Shown: positions 1 to 6,536 of the stretch, piece by piece | Layout: each line of letters starts with the position of its first letter | How positions within the stretch are numbered: position 1 is the first letter of the stretch | Assembly: GCA_015521385.1 (NCBI GenBank) | Contig: WAOH01000091.1 | Location: forward strand, 1-23,386 | DNA: 23,386 nucleotides | Reading direction: 5' to 3' | From: Thermoproteota archaeon | GTDB lineage: Archaea > Korarchaeota > Korarchaeia > Korarchaeales > Korarchaeaceae | Program-made: the position numbers and the translations under genes | The notes under the pieces: model-generated | The model's input: the letters and a program-made list of their open reading frames with translations, nothing else | Database searches by the model: none | Told to the model about the DNA's origin: nothing

Positions 1-432
1 ATGCCGGTTGTGGGGACAGAGCAGGTCCCCGAGAAGTTAGGCGGGACAGTTAGTGAGATAGATGAATTGCTGGACGAGAAGCTCGAGAAGACGGTCTTCG
101 ACGCATTCAGGGACGAAAAGATTAGAGAGAGGCTGCTAGGCCTAGGAAGGAGCAAGGTCCTGCTAACCGGGATAGAGACCCATATATGCGTGCTCCAGAC
201 AGCGCTGAGCGCCCTGGCTCAGGGTTTGGAGGTTCACTTAGTGAGCGATGCGACGGGATCGACGTTCCCAAGGGATAAGGAGGTAACTTTAGCGAGATTA
301 CTCCAAGAGGGGGTCTACGTGACGACCTCAGAGTCCGCCGTATACGAGCTCTTAGCTAGTTCCGACCACCCGAGGTTCAGGGAGGTGGTGTCTCTAGTCA
401 AGGATTACAGGAACAAAAGAAGGAGAACTTGA
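1..432 (+). CDS. Isochorismatase-like cysteine hydrolase, 5'-truncated by window edge
   Basis: This is the C-terminal 143 residues of an isochorismatase/nicotinamidase-fold hydrolase. The nucleophile loop GIETHICVLQTA is visible, with Cys in the usual place after the cis-peptide region, followed by a VSDATGS strand and a TTSESAVYELL helix. These match the eukaryotic and archaeal ISOC1/ISOC2-like branch better than true nicotinamidases. The family is usually about 180-200 residues, and its first strand carries the catalytic Asp in a DxQ motif. That part is absent, so the ATG at position 1 is very likely internal and about 40-50 residues lie upstream of the window. The substrate is unknown; members cleave C-N or ether bonds of small metabolites. 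It is convergent with the PKD gene, with only 12 bp between the stop codons, and no terminator is visible in that gap. Confidence 0.85.
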   Translation: MPVVGTEQVPEKLGGTVSEIDELLDEKLEKTVFDAFRDEKIRERLLGLGRSKVLLTGIETHICVLQTALSALAQGLEVHLVSDATGSTFPRDKEVTLARLLQEGVYVTTSESAVYELLASSDHPRFREVVSLVKDYRNKRRRT

Positions 433-444
433 AGGTGAGGGACC

Positions 445-1950
445 TTAGGAGGTAGGCCAAGGTCTCTTTCTTCTTCTCGTTGCGTTAGATCCATTTCTTG
501 AGGTTCTCCTCTTAGGAGATTTCTTCACAGTGACCCTACGAGATTTCCTCGTTCTCTCCCTTGATCTCTCTATGAAGGCGTTGCCCTTGGATTCCCTGTA
601 TGCCAAGTAACCCGCTCCCAAGACTATCAGGGTACCCAAACCAGCCGCGATCTCTAAGTTACTGAACTCGGAGCCAGCCCACGATGCGGAGCTGACTTTC
701 TCCGGGATGAAGACCACCACCCTCTTTGAGATCCAGGGAGACCAAGAACCCTTATCGTCCTTGACCCTGAACTTAACGGTGTAGTTACCGCTGGAGGTGT
801 AAGTGTGATTGATGAACTTGTGAGGTATGGAGTTCCCCTCGAGCTCTCCCCTAGCCTTCTTACCGTCGCCAAAGTCCCATTCGTACGCGACAACCTGGCC
901 GTCGGGATCGACTCCCATGCCTTGGAATAGGAAAGTTATGTTGTCTCTAGTCCTCACCTCGACTATGGATGCCTGGGGGGGTTTGTTCCCCTTCACGGCC
1001 ACGCTGACCGTGTACAAGGCAGAAGACGCGCCCTTGGAATCCACGGCCCTTACCTTAACCGTATAAGCCCCTTCCTTCTTGTAGATATGGGCCATCTGCG
1101 GGCCACCGTTCTTTACAGTCCCATCTCCGAAGTTCCACTGGAAAGTGAGCCTATCTCCCTCTGGATCGGATGCCGTGGCCCTGAAGGTGACCGGGACCCC
1201 TACAGAGGGATCCGCAGGAGTATATCTGACCTTAGTTATGACCGGTGGTTTGTTCTTCGGCTTAGGTTTTGTCTGTGAGCGTACATAGATTTCCTCGGTG
1301 ACAGGGTCTGAGTAAGCGCCCTTGTCATCCTTCGCTTTCACCTTGACGACGTACGTCCCCTCCTTAGAGTAAGAGTGGGTTACCCTAGTCAGGTTAGCCC
1401 CCTTAGCCTTCTTACCGTCGCCGAAATCCCAGTAATATTCCACCACTCGCCCGTCCGGATCTATTCCCTCTACCTCGAATACGATCTTCTCACCGGGCTG
1501 GGCTGGATTGGGAGAGACCTTCTTGAGTTTCACTACGGGCTTGTAGTTTGACTTCTTTATGGTGACTAGCTTCGTCTTCACGTTGGACTCCTTGAGCCAG
1601 TCATCAATCACCTGAAGCTTGACCGTGTAAGTCCTGTAATCGCTGTACGTGTGCTTCACCATCATCTTGTAGGTCGAATCGCCTACTTTGGACCAACCGC
1701 CAGTCTTCTTCACAACCGTCCCGTCTCCGAAGTCCCAGATCCACTCCCTTAAGCCGCTGTCCGGGTCCTCTACTACCCCTATTAGTTCAACGGTTTTCCC
1801 ACTGATCCTGTATACCGTTATCTCCACCACCCTAGGTGCCACATCAGTAGAGGAGTCCACGGCGGGACATCCTGTATCAGCCGAAACGGCCACCGTCATT
1901 AGCGTAAGCACTAGTAGAGCTGAGATAAGTGTTATTTTCGTTGCTCTCAT
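445..1950 (-). CDS. Membrane-anchored surface protein with four PKD domains
   Basis: The protein has 501 residues. A Sec-type signal peptide covers about residues 1-24, with a basic start, a hydrophobic core and VSA before the likely cleavage site. Four PKD (polycystic kidney disease/chitobiase) domains follow at about 37-133, 134-225, 232-320 and 321-415, each with the hallmark W(D/N)FGDG (residues 72, 174, 272 and 358). A hydrophobic segment at about 431-450 should anchor it in the membrane. The last 50 residues are extremely rich in Arg and Lys and would face the cytoplasm. PKD domains form beta-sandwiches used in cell-surface adhesion and protein-protein or glycan contacts. No catalytic domain is seen, so it is probably a structural or adhesive surface protein. 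The ATG start lies about 27 bp from a TATA box and has no good Shine-Dalgarno, so the transcript is probably leaderless. Confidence 0.85.
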   Translation of the reverse strand: MRATKITLISALLVLTLMTVAVSADTGCPAVDSSTDVAPRVVEITVYRISGKTVELIGVVEDPDSGLREWIWDFGDGTVVKKTGGWSKVGDSTYKMMVKHTYSDYRTYTVKLQVIDDWLKESNVKTKLVTIKKSNYKPVVKLKKVSPNPAQPGEKIVFEVEGIDPDGRVVEYYWDFGDGKKAKGANLTRVTHSYSKEGTYVVKVKAKDDKGAYSDPVTEEIYVRSQTKPKPKNKPPVITKVRYTPADPSVGVPVTFRATASDPEGDRLTFQWNFGDGTVKNGGPQMAHIYKKEGAYTVKVRAVDSKGASSALYTVSVAVKGNKPPQASIVEVRTRDNITFLFQGMGVDPDGQVVAYEWDFGDGKKARGELEGNSIPHKFINHTYTSSGNYTVKFRVKDDKGSWSPWISKRVVVFIPEKVSSASWAGSEFSNLEIAAGLGTLIVLGAGYLAYRESKGNAFIERSRERTRKSRRVTVKKSPKRRTSRNGSNATRRRKRPWPTS

Positions 1951-1971
1951 CAGGTGATCACTCTGGTAGCC

Positions 1972-1982
1972 CTAAATAAAGG
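1972..1982 (-). promoter_or_regulatory. TATA box for PKD surface-protein gene
   Basis: On the minus strand the sequence reads CCTTTATTTAG, centred about 27 bp upstream of the ATG at 1950. That spacing puts the transcription start at or next to the start codon, which agrees with the lack of a Shine-Dalgarno. Confidence 0.5.
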
Positions 1983-2028
1983 TTGATGCGGATGAATTCC
2001 TGATTTACTCATGAAACCGCTTCACTCG

Positions 2029-2044
2029 TAATAATGTATTATTA
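2029..2044. repeat. 16-bp AT-only-arm inverted repeat
   Basis: TAATAAT-GT-ATTATTA is a perfect inverted repeat with 7-bp arms and a 2-bp centre in the intergenic spacer. It could be a regulator operator or simply a low-complexity palindrome. No protein can be assigned to it from this sequence. Confidence 0.45.
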
Positions 2045-2098
2045 CCCTGATATTACTATTCCTTATTTGACCCTATTAATAAAATCATAACAAGATCT

Positions 2099-2129
2099 TA
2101 ACAAAAAGGAAGGGAGGATTGATGCTCCT
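2099..2129 (-). terminator. Possible terminator after citrate synthase
   Basis: Just after the citrate synthase stop, the minus strand forms a short hairpin (GAGGA / TCCTC with a 7-base loop) and then runs into a pyrimidine tract CCTTCCTTTTTG. Archaeal termination mainly depends on T-tracts, so the T run is the stronger signal. Confidence 0.4.
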
Positions 2130-2134
2130 CTGCC

Positions 2135-3301
2135 CTATAGCCTCTCATCTAGAGGTATGTATTTGGCCTCCATTGGACCCACGTACAGGGCCCTTGGCCT
2201 TATCAGGACATTCTCCTCCCAGTACTCGAACACATGCCCTATCCATCCGGAGGTCCTAGAGATAGCGAATATTGGGGTGAAGATATCGGTGGGGATCCCC
2301 AGCATGTGATATACCTGCCCCGAGTAGAAGTCCACGTTCGGGAATATACCCTTCTTCCCGAGGAGCTCGATCATCACCTTCTCAACTTCCAGCGCGGTGT
2401 TGAACAGGTTCTCCTGACCGGTTTCCTTGGCGAGCATCTCCGCGTATTTCTTGAGTATTCTAGCCCTAGGATCGTACGCTTTGTACACCCTGTGCCCGAA
2501 TCCCATTATCCTCTCCTTCCTCTCGAGCTTAGCCTTCACGTAATCTCTGGCTCTTTCCGGAGATCCTATCTCCATCAGCATCTTCAGCGCCTGCTCATTG
2601 GCGCCTCCATGAAGCGGACCTTTCAGAGTCGATATACCCGTGACCACCGCCGAGTAGAGGTCCGAGAGGGTGGATGCCGTAACTAGGCATGCAAAGGTCG
2701 ATGCATTAAATCCGTGGTCGGCGTGGAGTATTAATGCTACATCCATGAGCTTGGCTTCTATCTCCTTGGGCTCCCTTCCCCACATCATGTAGAGGAAGTT
2801 CGCGGCGTGACTGAGGTCTGTCCTTGGGCGCACTATCTCCTTACCCTCCCTCATCCTGTGGAAGTACGCCATTATGGTGGGCATCTTGGAGAGTATCCTA
2901 ATGGCTATCCTCAAGTTCTCCGTCCTCTTCTCGTGGATGTGCTGCCCCCATATATTAGGCAGGTCAGGATCAAAGGGGCCCAAAGCGGCTACTCCGGTCT
3001 TCAGGACGTCCATGGGATGAGAACTCTTTGGAAGCTTCCTGAGAATATCTACGACATCATCCGGTATTTCCCTCTCCCTAGAAAGGTTCTCCTTGAACTC
3101 CTCCAGCTCCTTCCTGTTAGGTAGCTTACCGAACCATAGCAGGTAGGTGACCTCTTCGAACGATGAGTGTTCGGCTAGGTCCTCAATTGAGTAGCCCCTA
3201 TAGATGAGCCTCCCCCTCTCCCCATCTATATAGCTGAGAGCCGTCTTAGCGACATAGATGCCTTTAAGACCGATGTATACAGGAGGAACCTCCGATGCCA
3301 A
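2135..3301 (-). CDS. gltA: Citrate synthase (possibly citrate/2-methylcitrate synthase)
   Basis: This 388-residue protein has the normal archaeal type-I citrate synthase length. It condenses oxaloacetate with acetyl-CoA to give citrate, the entry step of the TCA cycle. Family motifs are intact: HADHGFNAS (about 193-201), the catalytic His in GPLHGGANEQA (about 229-238), GFGHRVYKAYDPRA (about 267-280) and the catalytic Asp in NVDFYSG (Asp324). The C-terminal region IFAISRTSGWIGH is also typical. Motifs alone cannot separate citrate from 2-methylcitrate specificity. The start codon is TTG at 3301; no in-frame ATG lies near, and the first residues align with the usual N-terminus. GGTGGTG upstream may serve as a weak ribosome site, with a TATA-like element about 46 bp upstream. 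No other TCA-cycle gene is in the window. Confidence 0.93.
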   Translation of the reverse strand: MASEVPPVYIGLKGIYVAKTALSYIDGERGRLIYRGYSIEDLAEHSSFEEVTYLLWFGKLPNRKELEEFKENLSREREIPDDVVDILRKLPKSSHPMDVLKTGVAALGPFDPDLPNIWGQHIHEKRTENLRIAIRILSKMPTIMAYFHRMREGKEIVRPRTDLSHAANFLYMMWGREPKEIEAKLMDVALILHADHGFNASTFACLVTASTLSDLYSAVVTGISTLKGPLHGGANEQALKMLMEIGSPERARDYVKAKLERKERIMGFGHRVYKAYDPRARILKKYAEMLAKETGQENLFNTALEVEKVMIELLGKKGIFPNVDFYSGQVYHMLGIPTDIFTPIFAISRTSGWIGHVFEYWEENVLIRPRALYVGPMEAKYIPLDERL

Positions 3302-3343
3302 GCAGCACCACCACTAATGCGCGTGACCCGTTTTCTTTTAATC

Positions 3344-3352
3344 CTATATATG
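3344..3352 (-). promoter_or_regulatory. TATA-like element for citrate synthase
   Basis: The minus strand reads CATATATAG about 46 bp upstream of the TTG start, predicting a leader of roughly 20 nt. A second A/T run (ATTAAAAG) follows closely and could be used instead. Confidence 0.4.
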
Positions 3353-3373
3353 ATCGAGACGGGAAATAAAGGA

Positions 3374-3401
3374 TCTCAAAAACCTAGGAAAGGGACTTTC
3401 C
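3374..3401 (-). terminator. Hairpin plus T-run after Mrp-family gene
   Basis: Thirteen bases past the Mrp stop, the minus strand carries GGAAAG-TCC-CTTTCC, a perfect 6-bp stem. TAGGTTTTTGAG follows. The hairpin with T5 looks like an intrinsic-type terminator between the Mrp-family gene and the citrate synthase promoter. Confidence 0.5.
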
Positions 3402-3414
3402 CGATGGAGAGCGG

Positions 3415-4245
3415 TCATTGAGCTTCGGACAGCTGCTCTTCTATCTTATCGACGATCTCCTTGAATGCTTTGGACACGATATTCTCGGGGTCGGCCAGCA
3501 CTATGGGCATCCCCCGATCCATGAATTCCACGACCTTGGGATCTATGGGTATCTCCCCCAAGAAGGGTACTTTCTCCTCCTCAGCGAGTCTCCTCCCACC
3601 ACCCTCACCGAAGATCCTCACTTTCTCGCCGCCGGGGCATATGAAGTAGCTCATGTTCTCTACTATGCCTAGAGGCTTGTACTCCATCTTCCTCACCATG
3701 TGGAGGGCCCTTTTCACATCCATCAGGGCGACCTCTTGGGGGGTGGTCACCAAGACTACGCCGTGGAGGGGGATCAGCTGCATGACGCTGAGAGGTTCAT
3801 CCCCTGTGCCCGGGGGGAGGTCCACCACTAGATAATCGAGTTCCCCCCAATTTACATTCTCCACGAACTCTTGGATGGCCTTGGCTTTCAGGGGACCCCT
3901 CCATATGACCGGATCTCCTTCCCTAACCATCAACCCGAGGGACATTACCCTCATCTTCAGGGGGCCCTCTGCTGGGATGATCCCCTCATTCGTGGCGTAA
4001 ATCGGAACGTCAATGAGTCCCAACGCCTTTGGAACGTTCGGTCCTGTGAGATCCGTGTCGAGTATACCGACGGAGTACCCTCTTCTAGCCAGCTCAGCCG
4101 CTATGTTCACGGATACGGTGGTCTTGCCGACGCCTCCCTTGCCGCTCATTACGGCTATCCTTCTCCTTATCTTCTTGACATTCTCAGGCGGCTGCGGAAT
4201 GCCAGCGGTTCTGGGAGGGGTAAAATGCGCCCTTATGTTGCTCAT
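3415..4245 (-). CDS. mrp: Mrp/Nbp35-family P-loop ATPase (Fe-S cluster carrier-like)
   Basis: This 276-residue SIMIBI-class ATPase has the deviant Walker A GKGGVGKT at 35-42, a switch region DTDLTGPNVPK at 63-73, DLPPGTGDEPL at 142-152 and TTPQEVALMDV at 167-177. This order is diagnostic of the Mrp/ApbC/Nbp35 family, dimeric carriers that deliver [4Fe-4S] clusters to apoproteins. The family holds its bridging cluster with a CPxC motif after ENMSYF. Here residues 197-206 are ENMSYFICPG, then G and E, so only Cys203 remains and the second cysteine is missing. The codons read clearly as TGC CCC GGC GGC. There is no N-terminal ferredoxin-like cysteine extension. The protein may use another cluster geometry or have lost carrier function. 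It has an ATG start and a TATA-like box overlapping the end of the upstream kinase gene. Confidence 0.88.
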   Translation of the reverse strand: MSNIRAHFTPPRTAGIPQPPENVKKIRRRIAVMSGKGGVGKTTVSVNIAAELARRGYSVGILDTDLTGPNVPKALGLIDVPIYATNEGIIPAEGPLKMRVMSLGLMVREGDPVIWRGPLKAKAIQEFVENVNWGELDYLVVDLPPGTGDEPLSVMQLIPLHGVVLVTTPQEVALMDVKRALHMVRKMEYKPLGIVENMSYFICPGGEKVRIFGEGGGRRLAEEEKVPFLGEIPIDPKVVEFMDRGMPIVLADPENIVSKAFKEIVDKIEEQLSEAQ

Positions 4246-4276
4246 GGTAGATCGATGCGACCTACTTAGGCCCGGG

Positions 4277-4284
4277 TAAAAAAG
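4277..4284 (-). promoter_or_regulatory. TATA box for Mrp-family gene
   Basis: CTTTTTTA on the minus strand is centred about 35 bp upstream of the ATG at 4245, overlapping the kinase stop region. The same octamer occurs at 6551-6558 upstream of the FHA gene. Confidence 0.5.
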
Positions 4285-5382
4285 TTACCTTAAGTAAACT
4301 CTAGCTGGGACGTAGGGAAGCACATCCCCACCCCTTCTCCTCAAGCCGAACGAAATCAGCTGACCGTGTTTCAGCGGGTAATCCAGCACCTTGATCCACC
4401 TATTTCCCTCATAGACCCATACCCCACCGGGAGCTCCTCTATCGCTGATCCAATACTCGCTCCCCACCCTAACTATCTCTATCCAGCCTCTAGGCGGGCC
4501 AGGGGGCAGAATTCTCCTTGATCCCACCTCCTGAAGGTTTACATCCGCTCTTCCAGTACCTCCCTGTCTCCTCACCCTTCCTATGATCAGTTTGTCCTTG
4601 AGGGGTATTGTCTTCCCCTGAACTACTATCCTCGGTCCAGATTCTGATGGAAGCTTCATCCCCATGAGGGAGAGAGACATGTCCCTCGCGCTGCTGAATC
4701 TCTTCTTAGGATCAGGGTCTAGTGCTCTGCTCAAGACGTACCTGAGATGTTCTGAGAGGTTGCTTGGAAGGTCATCGGGTCTCAGAGGTTCTCTTGGATC
4801 GATTCCGTAGACCAGAAAGAGGATGAGAACTCCGACCGAGTATATGTCAGCTTCTGGAGAGACCTCTCCCCGGAGAAACTCGGGCGCACTCCAACCCGGG
4901 GTTCCTGCCACGGATCTCTTGCCTATGGCCCTAGCCACGCCTAAGTCTATAAGGACTGGGTGCAGGGAGCGCGGGAGTATTATGTTGTCTGGCTTTACAT
5001 CTCCATGAACAACACCCAGCGAATGTATCCTCTCCAAAGCGGAAAGGACGCCAAGGGATATCCTTATAGCGTCATTCTGAGTGGCCCTTCTGCTCCTGTA
5101 GGCTTCCCCTATGGTGGGACCCGGTACGTACTCTTCCACCAGAGCGGGTATTCTATCGATCCATTCGATGAAGGCAACTATGTGCTCGTGAGGCGAGGGG
5201 GAAGATACCTCTCTGAGAATGGAGGCTTCCTCCTTGAGCAGTATTTTGGACATCTCATCCTCCTTCGGAAGTTTCAGGACGACTAGTTCGCCATTAGCCC
5301 TAGCTAGGAGGATGTCGGCGAATCCCCCTCTCCCCAGCCTCTTTATTACGTGGTAAGAACCCCGGGCTCCTTGGATCTTCAT
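4285..5382 (-). CDS. Ser/Thr protein kinase with C-terminal degenerate FHA-like domain
   Basis: This 365-residue soluble Hanks-type kinase has a Gly-rich loop GRGGFADILLA (17-27), the ATP-anchoring Lys37 in VVLK, the catalytic loop HGDVKPDN (126-133), DLG in place of DFG (Asp146), a short activation segment with Thr161, and SAPEF as the APE motif (165-169). Catalytic residues are all present, so activity is expected. HGD instead of HRD occurs in many prokaryotic kinases. Residues about 250-348 resemble an FHA fold (IIGR, GRADVNL, YWISDRG, GGVWV). However, SRR is followed by Ile rather than the usual His, and the NG loop is gone, so phosphothreonine binding is doubtful. The ATG overlaps the stop of the membrane FHA gene as ATGA, which implies translational coupling and a shared pathway. 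No transmembrane segment is present. Confidence 0.85.
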   Translation of the reverse strand: MKIQGARGSYHVIKRLGRGGFADILLARANGELVVLKLPKEDEMSKILLKEEASILREVSSPSPHEHIVAFIEWIDRIPALVEEYVPGPTIGEAYRSRRATQNDAIRISLGVLSALERIHSLGVVHGDVKPDNIILPRSLHPVLIDLGVARAIGKRSVAGTPGWSAPEFLRGEVSPEADIYSVGVLILFLVYGIDPREPLRPDDLPSNLSEHLRYVLSRALDPDPKKRFSSARDMSLSLMGMKLPSESGPRIVVQGKTIPLKDKLIIGRVRRQGGTGRADVNLQEVGSRRILPPGPPRGWIEIVRVGSEYWISDRGAPGGVWVYEGNRWIKVLDYPLKHGQLISFGLRRRGGDVLPYVPARVYLR

Positions 5383-6521
5383 AGAGAGGGGACACCTAGG
5401 TCCTCCGGCTCGCTTGAGACGAACCTCAGTCTGACGACCTCGGCCACATCTATCACTGCTCCATTGGTGAGCTTGACCGACTCTCCCTTAGCCAGCTTTC
5501 TGCCATTCACCCAAGTGCCGTTGAGGCTCCCTAGATCCCTTATAAAGTACCCTTGGGAGGTCCCTCTTATCTCGAAGTGTCTCCTAGATATGTAATCTAG
5601 GTCCTCCTCTGGAACGAATCCGGCGAAGTCCCTCCTCCCGAAGGTCCTTATCCCCGGACCGAGTCTAGCGATGAATCCGCTGGGGCCCACTAGTTGCGCA
5701 CCTGCTTCTCTACGCCTAGGAGGAGGCATCTCCACCCATTCCCCTGTGGGTTCGGGCCTGTGAGGTCGCTCTATTTCCTCATAGGTCGGCCTAATCCTCT
5801 GTCTAGGTCTCTTCTTGGCTAGGGGCCTCATCTCTCCCCGTTCGGCCGGTTCCTCATAATATTCTTCTTCGATTTCTTCCTCTTCCACCTCTATTTCGGC
5901 GTGAACTAGCTTGTTAGTCGTAACTGTCAGGAGGATAAGCCCTAGCACAGTTAGCCCAAGGGACAAGATCACCAAGTTTGAAAACGACACTAGAGGACCT
6001 ACCAGAATTAGTATAGCCCCTGTCTTGAGGTTACTGATCCCTAAGATCGCTCCCAGTTTGTAGAACGCGTATACTATCGATAGAAAGACCGCCAGACCCG
6101 CTAAACCTGATAGCATGAGCAGTGGAGAGGCAGCTAGAAAGGCGGAGATGGCTCCGGTTGGGTTTTCCATTAGGTTTTGAATGGAGGAGTACATCATCAC
6201 CGAGGAGATCAGTAGGAGGGCGAAGGCGGCGATGGTACCGTACTTTATCACCCGACTTATCGTGCAAAACAGTTCATCTAGCCCGTAGCACATCTCGCTC
6301 CAGCCCTTGTACATAAAGAATAGTGATACGAGGCTCAAAATGCCGGATATCGCCCCAGCCGCTGCCGCTGTAGAGAGAGCCACCATCATCTGCTCGAGGC
6401 TAATAGAGCTCAGATCTGCGGTTCCCATTGCTCCTAGGGACGCCAAAGGTATTATGATCGCAATTAGAGATAGGAGAAGGGCATTCCTCAGCAGCTTGAA
6501 ACCCGTGGAGAGGTCATCCAT
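5379..6521 (-). CDS. Polytopic membrane protein with C-terminal FHA domain
   Basis: This 380-residue protein has about six hydrophobic segments in the first 202 residues (roughly 14-32, 48-70, 94-112, 124-155, 167-182 and 183-202). A charged, Glu-, Pro- and Arg-rich linker spans 205-275, and a canonical FHA domain spans about 285-368. The phosphothreonine-binding residues are intact: GRR at 295-297, ISRRH at 311-315 and SLNGTWVNG at 332-340. The membrane part resembles the archaeal multi-pass families of unknown function. FHA domains bind phosphothreonine peptides, so this protein is a likely receptor or substrate of the kinase encoded immediately downstream, tethering the signal to the membrane. 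The linker contains Thr residues (for example Thr246 in RPTYEE) that could be phosphorylated. The ATG start has no Shine-Dalgarno and is probably (near-)leaderless. It is divergent from the radical SAM gene with 15 bp between starts. Confidence 0.82.
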   Translation of the reverse strand: MDDLSTGFKLLRNALLLSLIAIIIPLASLGAMGTADLSSISLEQMMVALSTAAAAGAISGILSLVSLFFMYKGWSEMCYGLDELFCTISRVIKYGTIAAFALLLISSVMMYSSIQNLMENPTGAISAFLAASPLLMLSGLAGLAVFLSIVYAFYKLGAILGISNLKTGAILILVGPLVSFSNLVILSLGLTVLGLILLTVTTNKLVHAEIEVEEEEIEEEYYEEPAERGEMRPLAKKRPRQRIRPTYEEIERPHRPEPTGEWVEMPPPRRREAGAQLVGPSGFIARLGPGIRTFGRRDFAGFVPEEDLDYISRRHFEIRGTSQGYFIRDLGSLNGTWVNGRKLAKGESVKLTNGAVIDVAEVVRLRFVSSEPEDLGVPSL

Positions 6522-6536
6522 AGGAGATCAGGGGGT

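Larger units (their letters stand above)
1951..2134. other. AT-rich intergenic region between PKD gene and citrate synthase
   Basis: This 184-bp gap has no credible gene. It holds the presumed promoter of the PKD gene at its left end and a hairpin plus T-rich 3' region of citrate synthase at its right end. Between them is an AT-rich stretch with a 16-bp inverted repeat at 2029-2044. Base composition is clearly more AT-rich than the flanking genes. Confidence 0.6.

Noticed and set aside
700..1750. Repeated near-identical segments that could suggest a tandem array or CRISPR
   Set aside because: The repeats are diverged coding repeats of four PKD domains (the FGDG core), about 250-300 bp apart, with no spacer structure.
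1981..2030. Possible C/D box sRNA in the PKD/citrate synthase spacer
   Set aside because: Box-like TGATG and CTGA fragments occur but the spacing and the second box pair are wrong.
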